DNA from: Wenzhouxiangella sediminis
Lineage (GTDB): Bacteria; Pseudomonadota; Gammaproteobacteria; Xanthomonadales; Wenzhouxiangellaceae
Length of the DNA: 64,000 nucleotides
NCBI RefSeq assembly: GCF_003410055.1
Contig: NZ_QUZK01000041.1
Span: 1 to 64,000 of the forward strand
Direction: 5' to 3'
The translations under genes were made by a program, and so were the position numbers. Under the pieces are notes generated by a model. The model saw only the letters and a program-made list of their open reading frames with translations. It had not been told where the DNA came from and searched no databases. Shown piece by piece: positions 34,883 to 47,949 of this stretch (its first letter is position 1; the number at the start of each line of letters is the position of its first letter).

Positions 34883-36115
34883 ATGAGCGCGCTCGAAGGA
34901 AAGAAGGTGCTGGTCGGCGTGACCGGGGGCATCGCCGCCTACAAGACGCCTGAATTGGTGCGGCGCCTGCGCGATGCTGGCGCCGACGTGCGCGTGGTCA
35001 TGAGCGCGGGCGCGGAAGCCTTCATCACGCCGCTGACCCTGCAGGCGGTCAGTGGCCATCGCGTTCGCACCCGGCTGCTCGACCCCGAAGCCGAGGCCGG
35101 CATGGGGCACATCGAGCTGGCCCGCTGGGCCGACGAGATCCTGGTGGCGCCGGCGACCGCGCACGCCATTGCCCGCTTCGCCGCCGGCCTGGCGGACGAT
35201 CTGCTCTCCACCCTCGTGGTCGCCACCGAAGCCCGAATCTGGCTGGCACCGGCGATGAACCGCGTGATGTGGGCTTCGCCTTCGGTGCGCGACAACTGCA
35301 AGCTGCTCGAATCGCGCGGCGTGCGCATCCTGGGGCCCGGCTCCGGATCGCAGGCCTGCGGCGAGCAGGGCCAGGGCCGGATGCTCGAGCCCGAGGAACT
35401 GGTGGCGGCCCTCGGCGGTGGCGAGGGGCCGCTTTCGGGCCGACGTTTCGTGGTGACCGCCGGGCCGACGCACGAGCCGCTCGATCCGGTGCGCTTCATC
35501 GGCAATCGCTCCTCGGGCCGGATGGGCTTTGCCGTGGCCGCCGCCCTGGCCGAGGCCGGCGCCGAAGTCGATCTTGTCGCCGGGCCCGTCCACCTGGCCA
35601 CCCCGCACGGCGTACGACGTCACGATGTCGGCACCGCCCGCGAGATGCACCGGGCCGTGATGGCCTGCATCGATGGCGCCGACGGCTTCGTGGGCGTGGC
35701 CGCGGTGGCCGATTATCGGCCGGCCAGCGAGGCGGGCGACAAGATCAAGAAGTCCGCGGAGTCGATGGCCGTGGAACTCGTGCCCAACCCCGATATCCTT
35801 GCCGACGTGGCCGCGAGGAACGACCGTCCGGCCGTGGTCGTGGGCTTCGCCGCCGAGACCCGCGACCTGGAGAACGCCGCCCGCGGTAAGCTCGAAGCCA
35901 AGAAGCTCGACCTGGTCGCGGCCAACCGGGTTGGCAAGGACCTGGGGTTCGACTCCGAAGACAATGCGCTTGAGGTTTTCAGTGCCGGGCGGCACTGGGC
36001 GCTGTCGCCGAAGGCCAAGACGGCCCTGGCGCGAGAACTGGTTGCTATCATCGCCGAACGAATGCTCGAGAGGGAAAGCCGATCCGATGAAAGACCTGAA
36101 AGTCAGGATTCTTGA
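34883..36115 (+). CDS. coaBC: bifunctional phosphopantothenoylcysteine decarboxylase / phosphopantothenate-cysteine ligase
   Basis: A 410-residue CoaBC that makes 4'-phosphopantetheine for coenzyme A. The N-terminal flavin half has VTGGIAAYK, a [18 protein letters not shown] segment, the PAMNRVMW substrate loop and [10 protein letters not shown] with the catalytic Cys. The C-terminal ligase half has [21 protein letters not shown] and KIKK. ATG 34883 fits family length. Its 3' end overlaps dut by 29 bases, so the coaBC-dut-algC genes are tightly linked. Confidence 0.96.
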   Translation: MSALEGKKVLVGVTGGIAAYKTPELVRRLRDAGADVRVVMSAGAEAFITPLTLQAVSGHRVRTRLLDPEAEAGMGHIELARWADEILVAPATAHAIARFAAGLADDLLSTLVVATEARIWLAPAMNRVMWASPSVRDNCKLLESRGVRILGPGSGSQACGEQGQGRMLEPEELVAALGGGEGPLSGRRFVVTAGPTHEPLDPVRFIGNRSSGRMGFAVAAALAEAGAEVDLVAGPVHLATPHGVRRHDVGTAREMHRAVMACIDGADGFVGVAAVADYRPASEAGDKIKKSAESMAVELVPNPDILADVAARNDRPAVVVGFAAETRDLENAARGKLEAKKLDLVAANRVGKDLGFDSEDNALEVFSAGRHWALSPKAKTALARELVAIIAERMLERESRSDERPESQDS

Positions 36116-36542
36116 CCCCCGTCTGGGGCGCGAATGGCCGCTGCCGGAGTACGCCACGTCCGGCTCGGCCGGCATGGACCTGCGTGCCTGCCTGGAGGAG
36201 TCAAAGACGCTGCAACCGGGTGAAACCGCCCTGCTGCCTTCGGGCATGGCGATTCACCTCGACGATCCCGGGCTGGCTGCCGTCCTGCTGCCCCGCTCCG
36301 GGCTGGGCCACAAGCAGGGTCTGGTTCTGGGCAACCTGGTAGGCCTGATCGACAGCGACTACCAGGGCGAGGTCAAGATTTCCTGCTGGAACCGGGGGGA
36401 TGCGGCCATCCACATCGAGCCGGGGCAGCGCATATGCCAGCTTGTCGTGGTTCCCGTCGTGCAGGTCCGACTCGACATCGTCGATTCGTTCGAGGCCAGC
36501 GAACGGGCCGAAGGGGGCATCGGGCACACGGGAGTGATCTGA
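36087..36542 (+). CDS. dut: dUTP diphosphatase
   Basis: A 151-residue dUTPase that hydrolyses dUTP to dUMP and keeps uracil out of DNA. The five motifs are visible: [40 protein letters not shown] and the C-terminal AEGGIGHTG. The start ATG 36087 lies inside coaBC, 29 bases before its stop. The algC homologue begins two bases after the dut stop. Confidence 0.96.
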   Translation: MKDLKVRILDPRLGREWPLPEYATSGSAGMDLRACLEESKTLQPGETALLPSGMAIHLDDPGLAAVLLPRSGLGHKQGLVLGNLVGLIDSDYQGEVKISCWNRGDAAIHIEPGQRICQLVVVPVVQVRLDIVDSFEASERAEGGIGHTGVI

Positions 36543-36543
36543 C

Positions 36544-39693
<3,150 letters not shown>

Positions 39694-39728
39694 TTACATC
39701 CGGCCCCGAAAGCGGGGCCGGCCGCCAC

Positions 39729-41081
39729 TCAGTAGGCGTACTGCCGGAACAGGTGGCTGAGGTCGCCGCCCCACTCGCCTTCGAAGGCCGCGAGCTTGAC
39801 CTCGGCCGGGGTGGTGCCGCGGTCGACGACCTTCTGCAGCGATTCCAGGAAGCCGCCCTCGTGGTCGCCGCTGCCGCTGAGCCGTCGGCGTCTCGCCAGC
39901 CCGCCGTGAGCGAGCTCGAGCAACTCACCGGCGATCTCGTGCACGCTGCGGCCCTGGATTTCGGCCTTGAGACCGAAACGGGCCACGTCGCGGCGGAGCT
40001 GTTCGCGCTCGGCCGCACTCCAGGCTTTCGTCATTTCCAGGCAGGCGGCCAGGCTCCCGGAATCGTAGAGCAGGCCCACCCAGAACGCGGGCAGGGCGCA
40101 CAGGCGCCGCCAGGGGCCGCCGTCGGCGCCGCGCATCTCCAGGAAGCGCTTGAGGCGGACTTCCGGGAAGGCGGTGGTGAGGTGGTCTTCCCAGTCCTTG
40201 AGCGTCGGCCGCTCGCCGGGCAGCGCCGGCAGGCGCCCGGCCAGGAAGTCGCGGAAGCTCTGGCCCGCGCAGTCGATCATGCGCCCGTCGCGGACGGTGA
40301 AGTACATCGGCACATCGAGCATGTAGTCGACGTAGCGCTCGAAGCCCATGCCGGATTCGAACACCCAGGGCAGCATGCCGGTGCGGTCCGGGTCGGTATC
40401 GGTCCAGGCGTAGGAACGGTAGCTCAGGTAGCCGCTCGGCCGGCCCTCGACGAAGGGTGAGTTGGCGAACAGGGCGGTAGCGATCGGCTGCAGGGCGAGC
40501 GAGGCCCGGAACTTCGCGACCATGTCCGCCTCGCTGGAGAAATCCAGGTTGACCTGCACGGTGCAGGTGCGCTTCATCATGTCGTGGCCGTGCTCGCCGA
40601 CCTTCGGCATGTAGTTGCGCATGATCACGTAGCGGGCCTTGGGCATCCACTCGATCTCGTCGAGCCGGGCGGTGGGATGAAAGCCCATGCCCAGGAATCC
40701 GATACCCAGCGGCTCGGCCACCGCCCGCACCTGGGCGAGATGTGTGTTGACCTCGTCGCAGGTCTGGTGCAGGTTGTCGAGCAGTTCGCCCGAAAGCTCC
40801 AGCTGTCCGCCGGGTTCGAGCGTGATCGAACAGCCGTCCTTCTTCAGCGCGATCGGCAGGCCGTCCTCGCGGACCGTCTCCCAGCCGAAGTTGTCGGCCA
40901 GGCCCTCGAGCATGGCGCGCACGGAGCGCTCGCCGTCGTAGGGCAGCGGCTCGAGGGTTTCGGTGCAGAAGCCGAACTTCTCGTGTTCGGTGCCGATGCG
41001 CCATTCGGATTCCGGCTTGCATCCGGACTCCAGCCACTCGGTAAGCTGTCGCTTGTCGGTCAGGACGGTGTCGGGATTCAA
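39729..41081 (-). CDS. gshA: glutamate-cysteine ligase (plant-type GCS2 family)
   Basis: A 450-residue GCS of the alphaproteobacterial/plant/Xanthomonas type, the first step of glutathione synthesis. Landmarks are [52 protein letters not shown] and [10 protein letters not shown]. No ATG is near the N-terminus, so TTG 41081 ([13 protein letters not shown]) is taken as the start on family length. It is convergent with algC; only a GC hairpin without a T run (39699-39720) separates them. Confidence 0.92.
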   Translation of the reverse strand: MNPDTVLTDKRQLTEWLESGCKPESEWRIGTEHEKFGFCTETLEPLPYDGERSVRAMLEGLADNFGWETVREDGLPIALKKDGCSITLEPGGQLELSGELLDNLHQTCDEVNTHLAQVRAVAEPLGIGFLGMGFHPTARLDEIEWMPKARYVIMRNYMPKVGEHGHDMMKRTCTVQVNLDFSSEADMVAKFRASLALQPIATALFANSPFVEGRPSGYLSYRSYAWTDTDPDRTGMLPWVFESGMGFERYVDYMLDVPMYFTVRDGRMIDCAGQSFRDFLAGRLPALPGERPTLKDWEDHLTTAFPEVRLKRFLEMRGADGGPWRRLCALPAFWVGLLYDSGSLAACLEMTKAWSAAEREQLRRDVARFGLKAEIQGRSVHEIAGELLELAHGGLARRRRLSGSGDHEGGFLESLQKVVDRGTTPAEVKLAAFEGEWGGDLSHLFRQYAY

Positions 41082-41179
41082 AGCGGAACACCCGGATAGA
41101 ATGAGGCGCCGATTATCGCTTTTTTGTCCGGATGCTGCATGAAGTTCGGCTCTGCGGGCGCCGCTGTGGAAAACCCGGT

Positions 41180-41314
41180 AACCACGGAAGACACGGAATG
41201 CACGGAAAAACACAGGAATTCCAGGACGTGCGTTCGGTTCATGGCACGCCCGTTGCGGTCGCCGTGCCATCAAGAGCGCGTTCTTTTTCTTCTTCTTCCG
41301 TGCTTTCCGTGGTT
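41180..41314. repeat. 135-bp inverted-repeat element at the 5' end of a binding-protein gene
   Basis: Terminal arms AACCACGGAAGACACGGAA (41180-41198) and its reverse complement (41296-41314) match at 17 of 19 positions. Inside is a perfect 8-bp hairpin (ATGGCACG 41241-41248 with 41263-41270). CACGGAA words also recur at 41202-41207. It looks like a non-coding, MITE-like repeat that has become the start of the downstream gene. Confidence 0.7.
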
Positions 41315-42823
41315 CCATTGTTTTTGGTTTTCCTGCTCTCCGCGCCCCTCACGTTTGCCGCAACCCTGCATCGGGGTGTCGGGCCCGAGCCCGACTCGCT
41401 CGATATCCACACCGCCCAGAGCCTGTCGGCACTCAACGTGCTGCGCGACCTGCACGAGGGGCTGCTGACCTTCGACGCCGGGGCCGAGCTGATTTCCGGC
41501 GTGGCCCAGTCCTGGTCGGTGAGCGATGACGGTCGGGTCTGGACGTTCGAGCTGGATCCTTCGGCCCGCTGGTCGGACGGTAAGCGAATCGTCGCGCAGG
41601 ACTTCGTCACCGGCTGGCGGCGTGCCCTCGATCCGGCCACGGCCTCGCCCACGGCGGCGCTGCTCGACCCGGTCGAAAACGCCCGGGCGGTTCGTTCGGG
41701 CCGGGCGCAACCCGGTGCGCTGGGCGTCGGCGCGCCGTCGCCGCATCGCCTGGTGGTTCGTCTCGAGCGTCCCACGCCCTGGTTCGGCGAGCTGCTCACG
41801 CACCCGGTGACCTATCCCTGGCCGGGCGAGGGCACAAGTCGTTACAGCGGCGCATTCGTCCTCGACGGTCAGGTGCCCGGCGCCCGTCTCGAACTGCTGC
41901 CCAACGAGCATTACCGGGCGGCCGGCGAGGTCTCGCTGGACGCGGTGACCTGGCACGTGATCGAGCAGCCCAACGTCGAATTGACCCGCTACCGTGCCGG
42001 CCAGCTGCATGTCACCGAGACCATCCCGCCCGGGCGCGTCGACTGGCTGCGCGAGCGCTTCGGCGACGAACTCAGGATTTCACCCTACCTGGGCAGCTTC
42101 TTCCTGGCCTTCAACCTGCAGCGCGAGCCCTTCGCCGACGCCGCGAAGCTGCGCCGGGCGCTGAGCCTGGCCGTCGATCGCGACATCCTGGTCGAGCGGG
42201 TGCTCGGCTCCGGCGAGATACCGGCCTGGGGCCTGCTGCCGCCAGGCATGCCCGGCTGGCCCGAGGGCCGCGAGCCGCCCCTGGCGCCCGGCGAGCGACT
42301 GGTCGAGGCCGAGCGCCTCTACCGCGAGGCCGGCTACGGCGACGACCGGCCGCTGGAGGTCGAGTTGCGCTTCAACACGTCCCTGACCCATCGCCGTATG
42401 GCCGCAGCGATCGCCGCGATGTGGAAGCTCCACCTGGGCGTGCGCACGCGCCTGGTCAACGAGGAGTGGAAGGTGTTCATCACCAATCGCCGGCAGGGCC
42501 GCATTACCGAGGTGTTCCGCGGCGGCTGGATCGCCGACTGGCGCGATGCGGCCAACTTCCTGCAACTGTTCGCCGGCGACAGCCCGGGCAACTACACCTT
42601 TTTCGACGACCCGGTCTTTGACGGGCTGATGCGGCGGGCGGCGAGAGAGCGCGGCGACGAGCGGCTCCGCATCCTGCGCGAGGCCGAAGCCCGCCTGCTC
42701 GACGAACAGGTCATCGTGCCGCTGTACTACTATGTCTCCAGGCATCTCGTGGACCCGGACGTGCGCGGATTCGAGGACAACCCCATGGATATTCACCTGT
42801 CGCGCTGGATGTCGTTGCCGTGA
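41300..42823 (+). CDS. peptide ABC transporter substrate-binding protein 1 (family 5)
   Basis: About 507 residues, extracytoplasmic peptide-binding protein of the OppA/SBP_bac_5 family. The opening [19 protein letters not shown] and [22 protein letters not shown] are characteristic. GTG 41300 starts a clean signal peptide ([13 protein letters not shown], cleavage near TFA), but no ribosome site is seen; the frame stays open back to ATG 41132 with repeat-derived, poor-quality sequence. Its signal peptide is partly encoded by the inverted repeat at 41180-41314. Its stop overlaps the second binding-protein gene (GTGA). Confidence 0.88.
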   Translation: MLSVVPLFLVFLLSAPLTFAATLHRGVGPEPDSLDIHTAQSLSALNVLRDLHEGLLTFDAGAELISGVAQSWSVSDDGRVWTFELDPSARWSDGKRIVAQDFVTGWRRALDPATASPTAALLDPVENARAVRSGRAQPGALGVGAPSPHRLVVRLERPTPWFGELLTHPVTYPWPGEGTSRYSGAFVLDGQVPGARLELLPNEHYRAAGEVSLDAVTWHVIEQPNVELTRYRAGQLHVTETIPPGRVDWLRERFGDELRISPYLGSFFLAFNLQREPFADAAKLRRALSLAVDRDILVERVLGSGEIPAWGLLPPGMPGWPEGREPPLAPGERLVEAERLYREAGYGDDRPLEVELRFNTSLTHRRMAAAIAAMWKLHLGVRTRLVNEEWKVFITNRRQGRITEVFRGGWIADWRDAANFLQLFAGDSPGNYTFFDDPVFDGLMRRAARERGDERLRILREAEARLLDEQVIVPLYYYVSRHLVDPDVRGFEDNPMDIHLSRWMSLP

Positions 42824-44532
42824 AGCGTCTGGGCGCACTCTGCCTGCTCTTTGCGCTGGCCGGCTGCGGCGAGCGCGAGGCCCATGCGCCAGAGGCAGTG
42901 CCGGCCCTGGCCGAGCCGGTCGACGTGGTCTTCGGCGAAGACGGCCGCCCGCTGCCCGAAGTGCTCGCCGAATCGCAGGTCGTCCATCGCGGCAACGGCG
43001 AAGAGCCGCAAACCCTGGACCCGCACTTGGCCGAGGGCGTGCCGTCCAGCAATATCCTGCGCGACCTGTTCGAAGGCCTGACGACGACCGCGCCGGACGG
43101 TCGGATCGTTCCGGGCGCCGCCCGCCACTGGGACATCAGTCGCGACGGCCTGACCTATACCTTCTTTCTCGATCCGGACGGACGATGGAGCAACGGCGAA
43201 CCCGTTACCGCCGATGATTTCGTCTGGTCGTGGCGGCGCGCGGTTGACCCGGCCACCGGTGCTTCCTACAGCCGCATGCTCTCGCCGATCGTCAACGCCG
43301 AGGCGATCCTGGCCGGCGAATCGCCGCCCGAGGCGCTCGGTGTGGAGGCGCTCAACGACATGACTTTCCAGGTCGAGCTCAAGGATCCCACGCCCTACTT
43401 TCTTGGCCTGCTGACCCATCCCACCAGCTATCCCGTGCACCGTCCCACGGTCGAACAGCACGGCGACAGTCACGTACGCCCGGGCAACCTGGTCTCCAAC
43501 GGCGCCTTCATGCTCGACGACTGGCGGGTGCGCTCCAGTATCGAACTGGTCAGGAATCCGCACTACCGGGACGCTGACGACGTGCTGGTCGAGCGCGTCG
43601 TCTTCTATCCCTTCGAAGACGAGAACACCGAGTTCAACCGATTCCGGGCCGGCGACCTGCACTGGACCTACCAGGTGCCGAACAACCAGTTTCAGTGGCT
43701 CAGGAAGAACATGCCCCAGGCCTTGATGGTCGCGCCCTGGTTCGGCACCTACTTCTTCTCCTTCAACCTCACGCGCGAGCCCTTCGAAGACAACCTGGCG
43801 TTGCGGCAGGCGCTCAACCTGGCCGTCGATCGCGAGATCCTCACCGAGCAGGTCAGCCGTTTCGGGGAGATCCCGACGTTCAACCTGGTGCCGCCGGGCC
43901 TGCCGGAGTACGAGTCACCGGAGACTCCCTGGGCCGGCATGACTCAGGAAGAACGCGAGGCCGAGGCAAAGCGCCTCTACCGCGAAGCCGGTTACAGCGA
44001 GCAGCGGCCGCTGGAGGTCGAGCTGCGCTACAACACCTCGGAGAACCATCGAAAGATCGCCGTGGCCGTGGCCGCCATGTGGAAACAGGTCCTGGGCGTG
44101 CGCACCCGCCTGATCAACGAGGAGTTCCGCGTCTTCCTGCAGAACCGCGCCCAGCGCCGCGTCACCGAGGTGTTCCGTTCGGGCTGGATCGGCGACTACC
44201 AGGATGCCTTCACCTTCCTGGAGCTGTTCCACTCCGAGCACGGCCGCAACGACGCCGGCTACGACAGCGAACGCTACGACCGCCTGCTTCAACGCATCGC
44301 CGCCGAACGCATCCCGGCCAGCCGACGCAACCTGATGGCCGAGGCCGAACGCATGATCCTCGCCGACCAGGTCATCCTGCCCGTCTACAACTACGTCACA
44401 AAACGCCTCATCGACCCCCGCCTGAAAGGCTGGGAAGAAAACGTCATGGACCACCACCTGACGCGCCATATGTTCCTGGTCAAAGCCAAGTCGGCAATCG
44501 AGGCGTCGGAGGAGGCTGATGGTGGGGAGTAA
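42820..44532 (+). CDS. peptide ABC transporter substrate-binding lipoprotein 2 (family 5)
   Basis: A 570-residue lipoprotein of the same family as its upstream neighbour. Lipobox LAGC gives a lipid Cys near residue 16. It has GNGEEPQTLDPHLAEG and WSNGEPVTADDFVWSWRRAVDP. A shared C-terminal half (YREAGY...[11 protein letters not shown], then GVRTRLINEEFRVFLQNR) shows that the pair arose by duplication. It should bind oligopeptides for the permease encoded downstream. The GTG start overlaps the previous stop. The 3' end abuts the GxxExxY element. Confidence 0.93.
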   Translation: MKRLGALCLLFALAGCGEREAHAPEAVPALAEPVDVVFGEDGRPLPEVLAESQVVHRGNGEEPQTLDPHLAEGVPSSNILRDLFEGLTTTAPDGRIVPGAARHWDISRDGLTYTFFLDPDGRWSNGEPVTADDFVWSWRRAVDPATGASYSRMLSPIVNAEAILAGESPPEALGVEALNDMTFQVELKDPTPYFLGLLTHPTSYPVHRPTVEQHGDSHVRPGNLVSNGAFMLDDWRVRSSIELVRNPHYRDADDVLVERVVFYPFEDENTEFNRFRAGDLHWTYQVPNNQFQWLRKNMPQALMVAPWFGTYFFSFNLTREPFEDNLALRQALNLAVDREILTEQVSRFGEIPTFNLVPPGLPEYESPETPWAGMTQEEREAEAKRLYREAGYSEQRPLEVELRYNTSENHRKIAVAVAAMWKQVLGVRTRLINEEFRVFLQNRAQRRVTEVFRSGWIGDYQDAFTFLELFHSEHGRNDAGYDSERYDRLLQRIAAERIPASRRNLMAEAERMILADQVILPVYNYVTKRLIDPRLKGWEENVMDHHLTRHMFLVKAKSAIEASEEADGGE

Positions 44533-44962
44533 TGTCGGTTCTCGCAATGGCGCAAAGGCGCTAAGGACGCAAGGAAGATCGGAGAATGAGTTGTCGGCGC
44601 TTGTGGTGGAGGAAGCAATGAGACTCCACCGCGGCCTGGGGCCAGGCTTGCTGGAAAATGTGTATGAGACCATTCTTGCCAAAAAGCTCGAAGAGCGCGG
44701 GGTGTCGGTGAGAAAGCAGGTGCAGGTACCCCTGATCTACGAGGGAATTGCCTCCGATGCTGCGTTTCGCGCTGATATCGTCGCTGACGACAAGCTGATC
44801 CTCGAGATCAAGGCTGTCGAAAAACTCAATAACGCGCACAGGAAGCAGGTTCTGACCTATTTGAAACTAACGGGCATGCGACTCGGCATGATCCTGAATT
44901 TCAGCTCCGAATTGATGAAGCACGGAATCGTCCGAGTGGCAAACGAACTTGATGATGATTAG
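44519..44962 (+). CDS. GxxExxY-family protein
   Basis: A 147-residue member of the GxxExxY family. The name motif is GLLENVY (43-49) after a typical ELSALVVEEAMRLHRGLGPG lead. Asp86, then Glu96-x-Lys98 (LILEIKAV), and Gln110 match a PD-(D/E)xK nuclease core, so nuclease activity is an inference. ATG 44519 lies within the end of the binding-protein gene and reads through the left terminal repeat; family members usually start near residue 22 here, so the true start is uncertain. The gene fills a 469-bp element with inverted ends (44539-45007). Confidence 0.85.
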   Translation: MVGSNVGSRNGAKALRTQGRSENELSALVVEEAMRLHRGLGPGLLENVYETILAKKLEERGVSVRKQVQVPLIYEGIASDAAFRADIVADDKLILEIKAVEKLNNAHRKQVLTYLKLTGMRLGMILNFSSELMKHGIVRVANELDDD

Positions 44963-45007
44963 TTCAATAAACTTTGTGCCCTTTGCGCCTTCGCGCCATT
45001 GCGAGAA
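44539..45007. mobile_element. small GxxExxY element with terminal inverted repeats
   Basis: The ends 44539-44572 and 44974-45007 are inverted copies matching at 30 of 34 positions, starting TTCTCGCAATGGCGC. They enclose only the GxxExxY gene. The element sits exactly between a binding-protein gene and its permease gene in an otherwise continuous peptide-transport operon. The repeat words (GGCGCAAAGG) are of the type seen around such genes in other genomes. No transposase and no clear target duplication were seen. Confidence 0.7.
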
Positions 45008-45040
45008 ATGCTCTATGCTCCGGCTCGATCGGAGGCTATC

Positions 45041-45979
45041 GTGCTGAAGTATTCGCTTCGGCGGCTGGGGTCGGCGATTCCGACGCTGTTTTTGCTGATC
45101 ACTTTCGCGTTTTTCCTGATTCGCATCGCGCCGGGTGGGCCGTTCGATTCGGAGCGGGCCTTGCCGGCGGATATCGAGGCCAACCTGGCGGCGAAGTATC
45201 ATCTCGACGAGCCGCTGGTGTTCCAGTACGCGCGCTATCTCTGGCAGATCGCCCGCGGCGACCTGGGGCCGTCGTTCCACTACCGCGATTGGACGGTCAA
45301 CGACCTGATCATCCAGGGCGCACCGGTGTCGTTTCTGTTGGGTGCGGCGGCATTGTTGCTGGCCCTGGTCATCGGGGTGATCACCGGCGCCTGGGCGGCA
45401 TTGCGGCAGAACCGGCCGGCCGACTACACGGTGATGAGCATCGCGATGGTCGGCATCTCGATTCCCAACTTCGTCATGGCGCCGCTGCTGATCCTGCTGT
45501 TCGCCATCGTGCTCGGCTGGGTACCGGCCGGCGGCTGGGCCTTCAGCTTCGACCGCATGGTGCTGCCGGTGGTCACGCTCGCGCTGCCGATGATCGCCTA
45601 CATCGCGCGCATCACCCGCGGGTCGATGATCGAGGTGCTGCACTCGAGCTATATCCGCACGGTGCGGGCCAAGGGCATGCCCGAAAAGGAAGTCATCCTG
45701 CGCCACGCCCTCAAGCCTGCGCTGTTGCCGGTGATTTCCTACCTCGGCCCGGCCGCCGCGGCCATCCTGACCGGCTCGGTGGTGGTCGAGCGCATCTTCA
45801 CCATCCCGGGCATCGGCTCGTACTTCGTGCAGGGCGCGCTCAACCGCGACTACACGCTGGTGATGGGCGTGGTCATCCTCTATGGTGTGCTCATCATCCT
45901 GTTCAACTTCCTGGTCGACCTGATCTATGCCTTCCTGGATCCGCGCATTCGCTATGACGACGGGGAGACCGAGACGTGA
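45041..45979 (+). CDS. oppB: peptide ABC transporter permease, OppB type
   Basis: A 312-residue permease with six membrane helices. The N-terminal signature YSLRRLGSAIPTLFLLI, the ASHLGTP-like IARGDLGPSF region, and the EAA loop RAKGMPEKEVILRHALKPAL contacting the ATPases are all present. GTG 45041 follows GGAGG at the proper spacing. The stop overlaps oppC (GTGA). The ribosome site lies just outside the right end of the GxxExxY element, so the insertion did not damage the gene. Confidence 0.94.
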   Translation: MLKYSLRRLGSAIPTLFLLITFAFFLIRIAPGGPFDSERALPADIEANLAAKYHLDEPLVFQYARYLWQIARGDLGPSFHYRDWTVNDLIIQGAPVSFLLGAAALLLALVIGVITGAWAALRQNRPADYTVMSIAMVGISIPNFVMAPLLILLFAIVLGWVPAGGWAFSFDRMVLPVVTLALPMIAYIARITRGSMIEVLHSSYIRTVRAKGMPEKEVILRHALKPALLPVISYLGPAAAAILTGSVVVERIFTIPGIGSYFVQGALNRDYTLVMGVVILYGVLIILFNFLVDLIYAFLDPRIRYDDGETET

Positions 45980-46884
45980 ATACCGAAGCCACTCGCGACG
46001 CCTTCGAGCAGGCCCTCGATACGCGAGAAGTCCGCGGGCGTTCGCTCTACGTCGACGCCTGGCACCGCCTGCTGAAGAACCGTGCGGCGGTGGCCGCGCT
46101 GGGCATCCTGGTGCTGATGATCGCGCTGGTGACCTTCGGCCCCATGCTCTCGGAATGGGACCACGAGATTCCCGACTGGGAGAACTACTCCTCGCCGCCG
46201 TCGCTCGAGGAAGGCCACATCTTCGGCACCGACGCGCTCGGTCGCGACCTGTTCGTGCGCACCATGATCGGCGGGCGGATCTCGCTGCTGGTCGGACTGG
46301 TCGCCACCCTGGTGTCGTTGCTCATCGGCGTGACCTGGGGCGCCTTTGCCGGCTACGTCGGCGGCAGGGTCGACAACGTGATGATGCGCATCGTCGACGC
46401 GGTCTACGCCATGCCCTTCATGTTCTTCGTGATCCTGCTCATGGTCGTGTTCGGGCGCAACATCTTCCTGATCTTCGTGGCCATCGGTGCAATCAACTGG
46501 CTCGACATGGCGCGCATCGTCCGGGGCCAGACGCTGAGCCTGAAGAACAAGGACTTCGTCGAAGCCGCGCGCGCCTGCGGCGCGACCGAGTGGCAGATCA
46601 TCCGCCGCCACATCGTTCCCAACCTGCTCGGCGTGGTGATCGTCTACGTGACCCTGACCATTCCACAAGTGATATTGGTCGAGAGCTTCCTGAGCTTCCT
46701 CGGCCTGGGCGTGCAGGAGCCGCTGACCTCCTGGGGCGCACTGGTCAACGAGGGCGCCCAGGAAATGGAGACCGCGCCCTGGTCCCTGCTCTACCCGGCC
46801 ACGTTCCTGGCCGTGACCCTGTTCGCGTTCAACTTCCTGGGCGACGGGTTGAGGGATGCGCTGGATCCGAAGGATCGCTTATGA
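45976..46884 (+). CDS. oppC: peptide ABC transporter permease, OppC type
   Basis: A 302-residue permease. It has the N-terminal SLYVDAWHRLLKNRAAVAALGILV helix, HIFGTDALGRDLFVR and the EAA loop EAARACGATEWQIIRRHIVPNL. It pairs with OppB to form the channel. GTG 45976 overlaps the oppB stop. Downstream, a short spacer with four 7-bp repeats separates it from oppD. Confidence 0.95.
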   Translation: MNTEATRDAFEQALDTREVRGRSLYVDAWHRLLKNRAAVAALGILVLMIALVTFGPMLSEWDHEIPDWENYSSPPSLEEGHIFGTDALGRDLFVRTMIGGRISLLVGLVATLVSLLIGVTWGAFAGYVGGRVDNVMMRIVDAVYAMPFMFFVILLMVVFGRNIFLIFVAIGAINWLDMARIVRGQTLSLKNKDFVEAARACGATEWQIIRRHIVPNLLGVVIVYVTLTIPQVILVESFLSFLGLGVQEPLTSWGALVNEGAQEMETAPWSLLYPATFLAVTLFAFNFLGDGLRDALDPKDRL

Positions 46885-46893
46885 CATCACAAA

Positions 46894-46921
46894 GGTTTCA
46901 GGTTTCAGGTTTCAGGTTTCA
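46894..46921 (+). repeat. four tandem GGTTTCA heptamers
   Basis: Four perfect copies of GGTTTCA in the 84-base oppC-oppD spacer. A 33-codon frame overlapping the oppC stop runs through it, and copy-number change would shift that frame. Confidence 0.95.
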
Positions 46922-46968
46922 GGAAGAGCACCGGGTAGAAGGCTCGGAGTGGTCTTTGAGAGGTTGTC

Positions 46969-47949
46969 ATGGCGTTGCTTGAGGTGCGGGATCTGACGGT
47001 GTCGTTCGATACGCCCGACGGCGTGGTGCATGCCGTCAACGGGATCAGTTTCGACCTGGAGCCCGGCGAGACGCTGGGGCTCGTGGGCGAGTCGGGGTCC
47101 GGCAAGACGCAGACGGCGCTGGCGTTGATGGGCCTGCTGGCGGAAAACGGCCGGGCGACCGGCTCGGTGAAGTTTCGCGGGCAGGAGTTGCTGGGCATGT
47201 CGCTGTCGGAATTGACCCGGGTCCGGGGCTCGAAGATCTCGATGATCTTCCAGGACCCGGTCAGCTCGCTCAATCCCTATCTCACCGTCGGCGACCAGCT
47301 CGTCGAGGTGCTCACGCATCACCGCAATCTCAAGAAGAAGCCGGCCAGGGAACGCGCCATCGAGATGCTGCGCCTGGTGCAGCTCAGCGACCCGGAACAA
47401 CGCATGAAGCAGTATCCGCACGAGCTATCCGGCGGCATGTGCCAGCGCGTGATGATCGCCATGGGGCTGCTGTGCCAGCCCGACCTGCTGATCGCCGACG
47501 AGCCGACCACCGCGCTCGACGTCACGGTGCAGTCGCAGATCAACTCACTGATGGGCGAGCTCTCCGAACAGTCGTCGACGGCGATCCTGCTGATCACCCA
47601 CGACCTGGGCGTGGTTGCCGGCTTGTGCGACCGCGTGCTGGTGATGTACGCCGGCAAGGAGATGGAGATGGCCGGCATCGAGGAATTGTTCGCCGACCCG
47701 CAGCATCCCTACACCGAGGGCCTGCTGGCCTCGGTGCCGCGGCTGGACCGTCACGACTCGGGCATCCTGCACGCCATTCCGGGCAATCCGCCCAACCTTC
47801 TGGAGGTGCCCGAAGGCTGTCCCTTCCGCGACCGCTGCCCCTACGCCTGGGACAAGTGCCATGCGCTGCCGGAGTTCGAGGAAATCGGCGAGGGCCGTTT
47901 CAAGCGTTGCCATCTTGAGTCGCTGCCGCCGAAAGAGGAGGCCGGCTGA
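46969..47949 (+). CDS. oppD: peptide ABC transporter ATPase, OppD type
   Basis: A 326-residue ATPase. Walker A is GESGSGKT, the signature LSGGMCQRV, Walker [14 protein letters not shown] and the switch His HDLG. The C-terminal oligopeptide domain ([20 protein letters not shown]...C...RFKRCH) carries the Cys set known to hold an iron-sulfur cluster in Opp/Dpp ATPases. It powers peptide import with OppF. The A of its stop is the first base of the oppF start. Confidence 0.96.
   Translation: MALLEVRDLTVSFDTPDGVVHAVNGISFDLEPGETLGLVGESGSGKTQTALALMGLLAENGRATGSVKFRGQELLGMSLSELTRVRGSKISMIFQDPVSSLNPYLTVGDQLVEVLTHHRNLKKKPARERAIEMLRLVQLSDPEQRMKQYPHELSGGMCQRVMIAMGLLCQPDLLIADEPTTALDVTVQSQINSLMGELSEQSSTAILLITHDLGVVAGLCDRVLVMYAGKEMEMAGIEELFADPQHPYTEGLLASVPRLDRHDSGILHAIPGNPPNLLEVPEGCPFRDRCPYAWDKCHALPEFEEIGEGRFKRCHLESLPPKEEAG

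Noticed and set aside
39699-39720. Terminator between algC and gshA
   Set aside because: The hairpin GGCCCCG-AAAG-CGGGGCC is real but has no T run on either strand, so an intrinsic terminator is not supported.
41132-41299. N-terminal extension of the first peptide-binding protein back to ATG 41132
   Set aside because: The extension is coded by the inverted repeat, has no ribosome site and would place the signal peptide at residue 57. It cannot be fully excluded.
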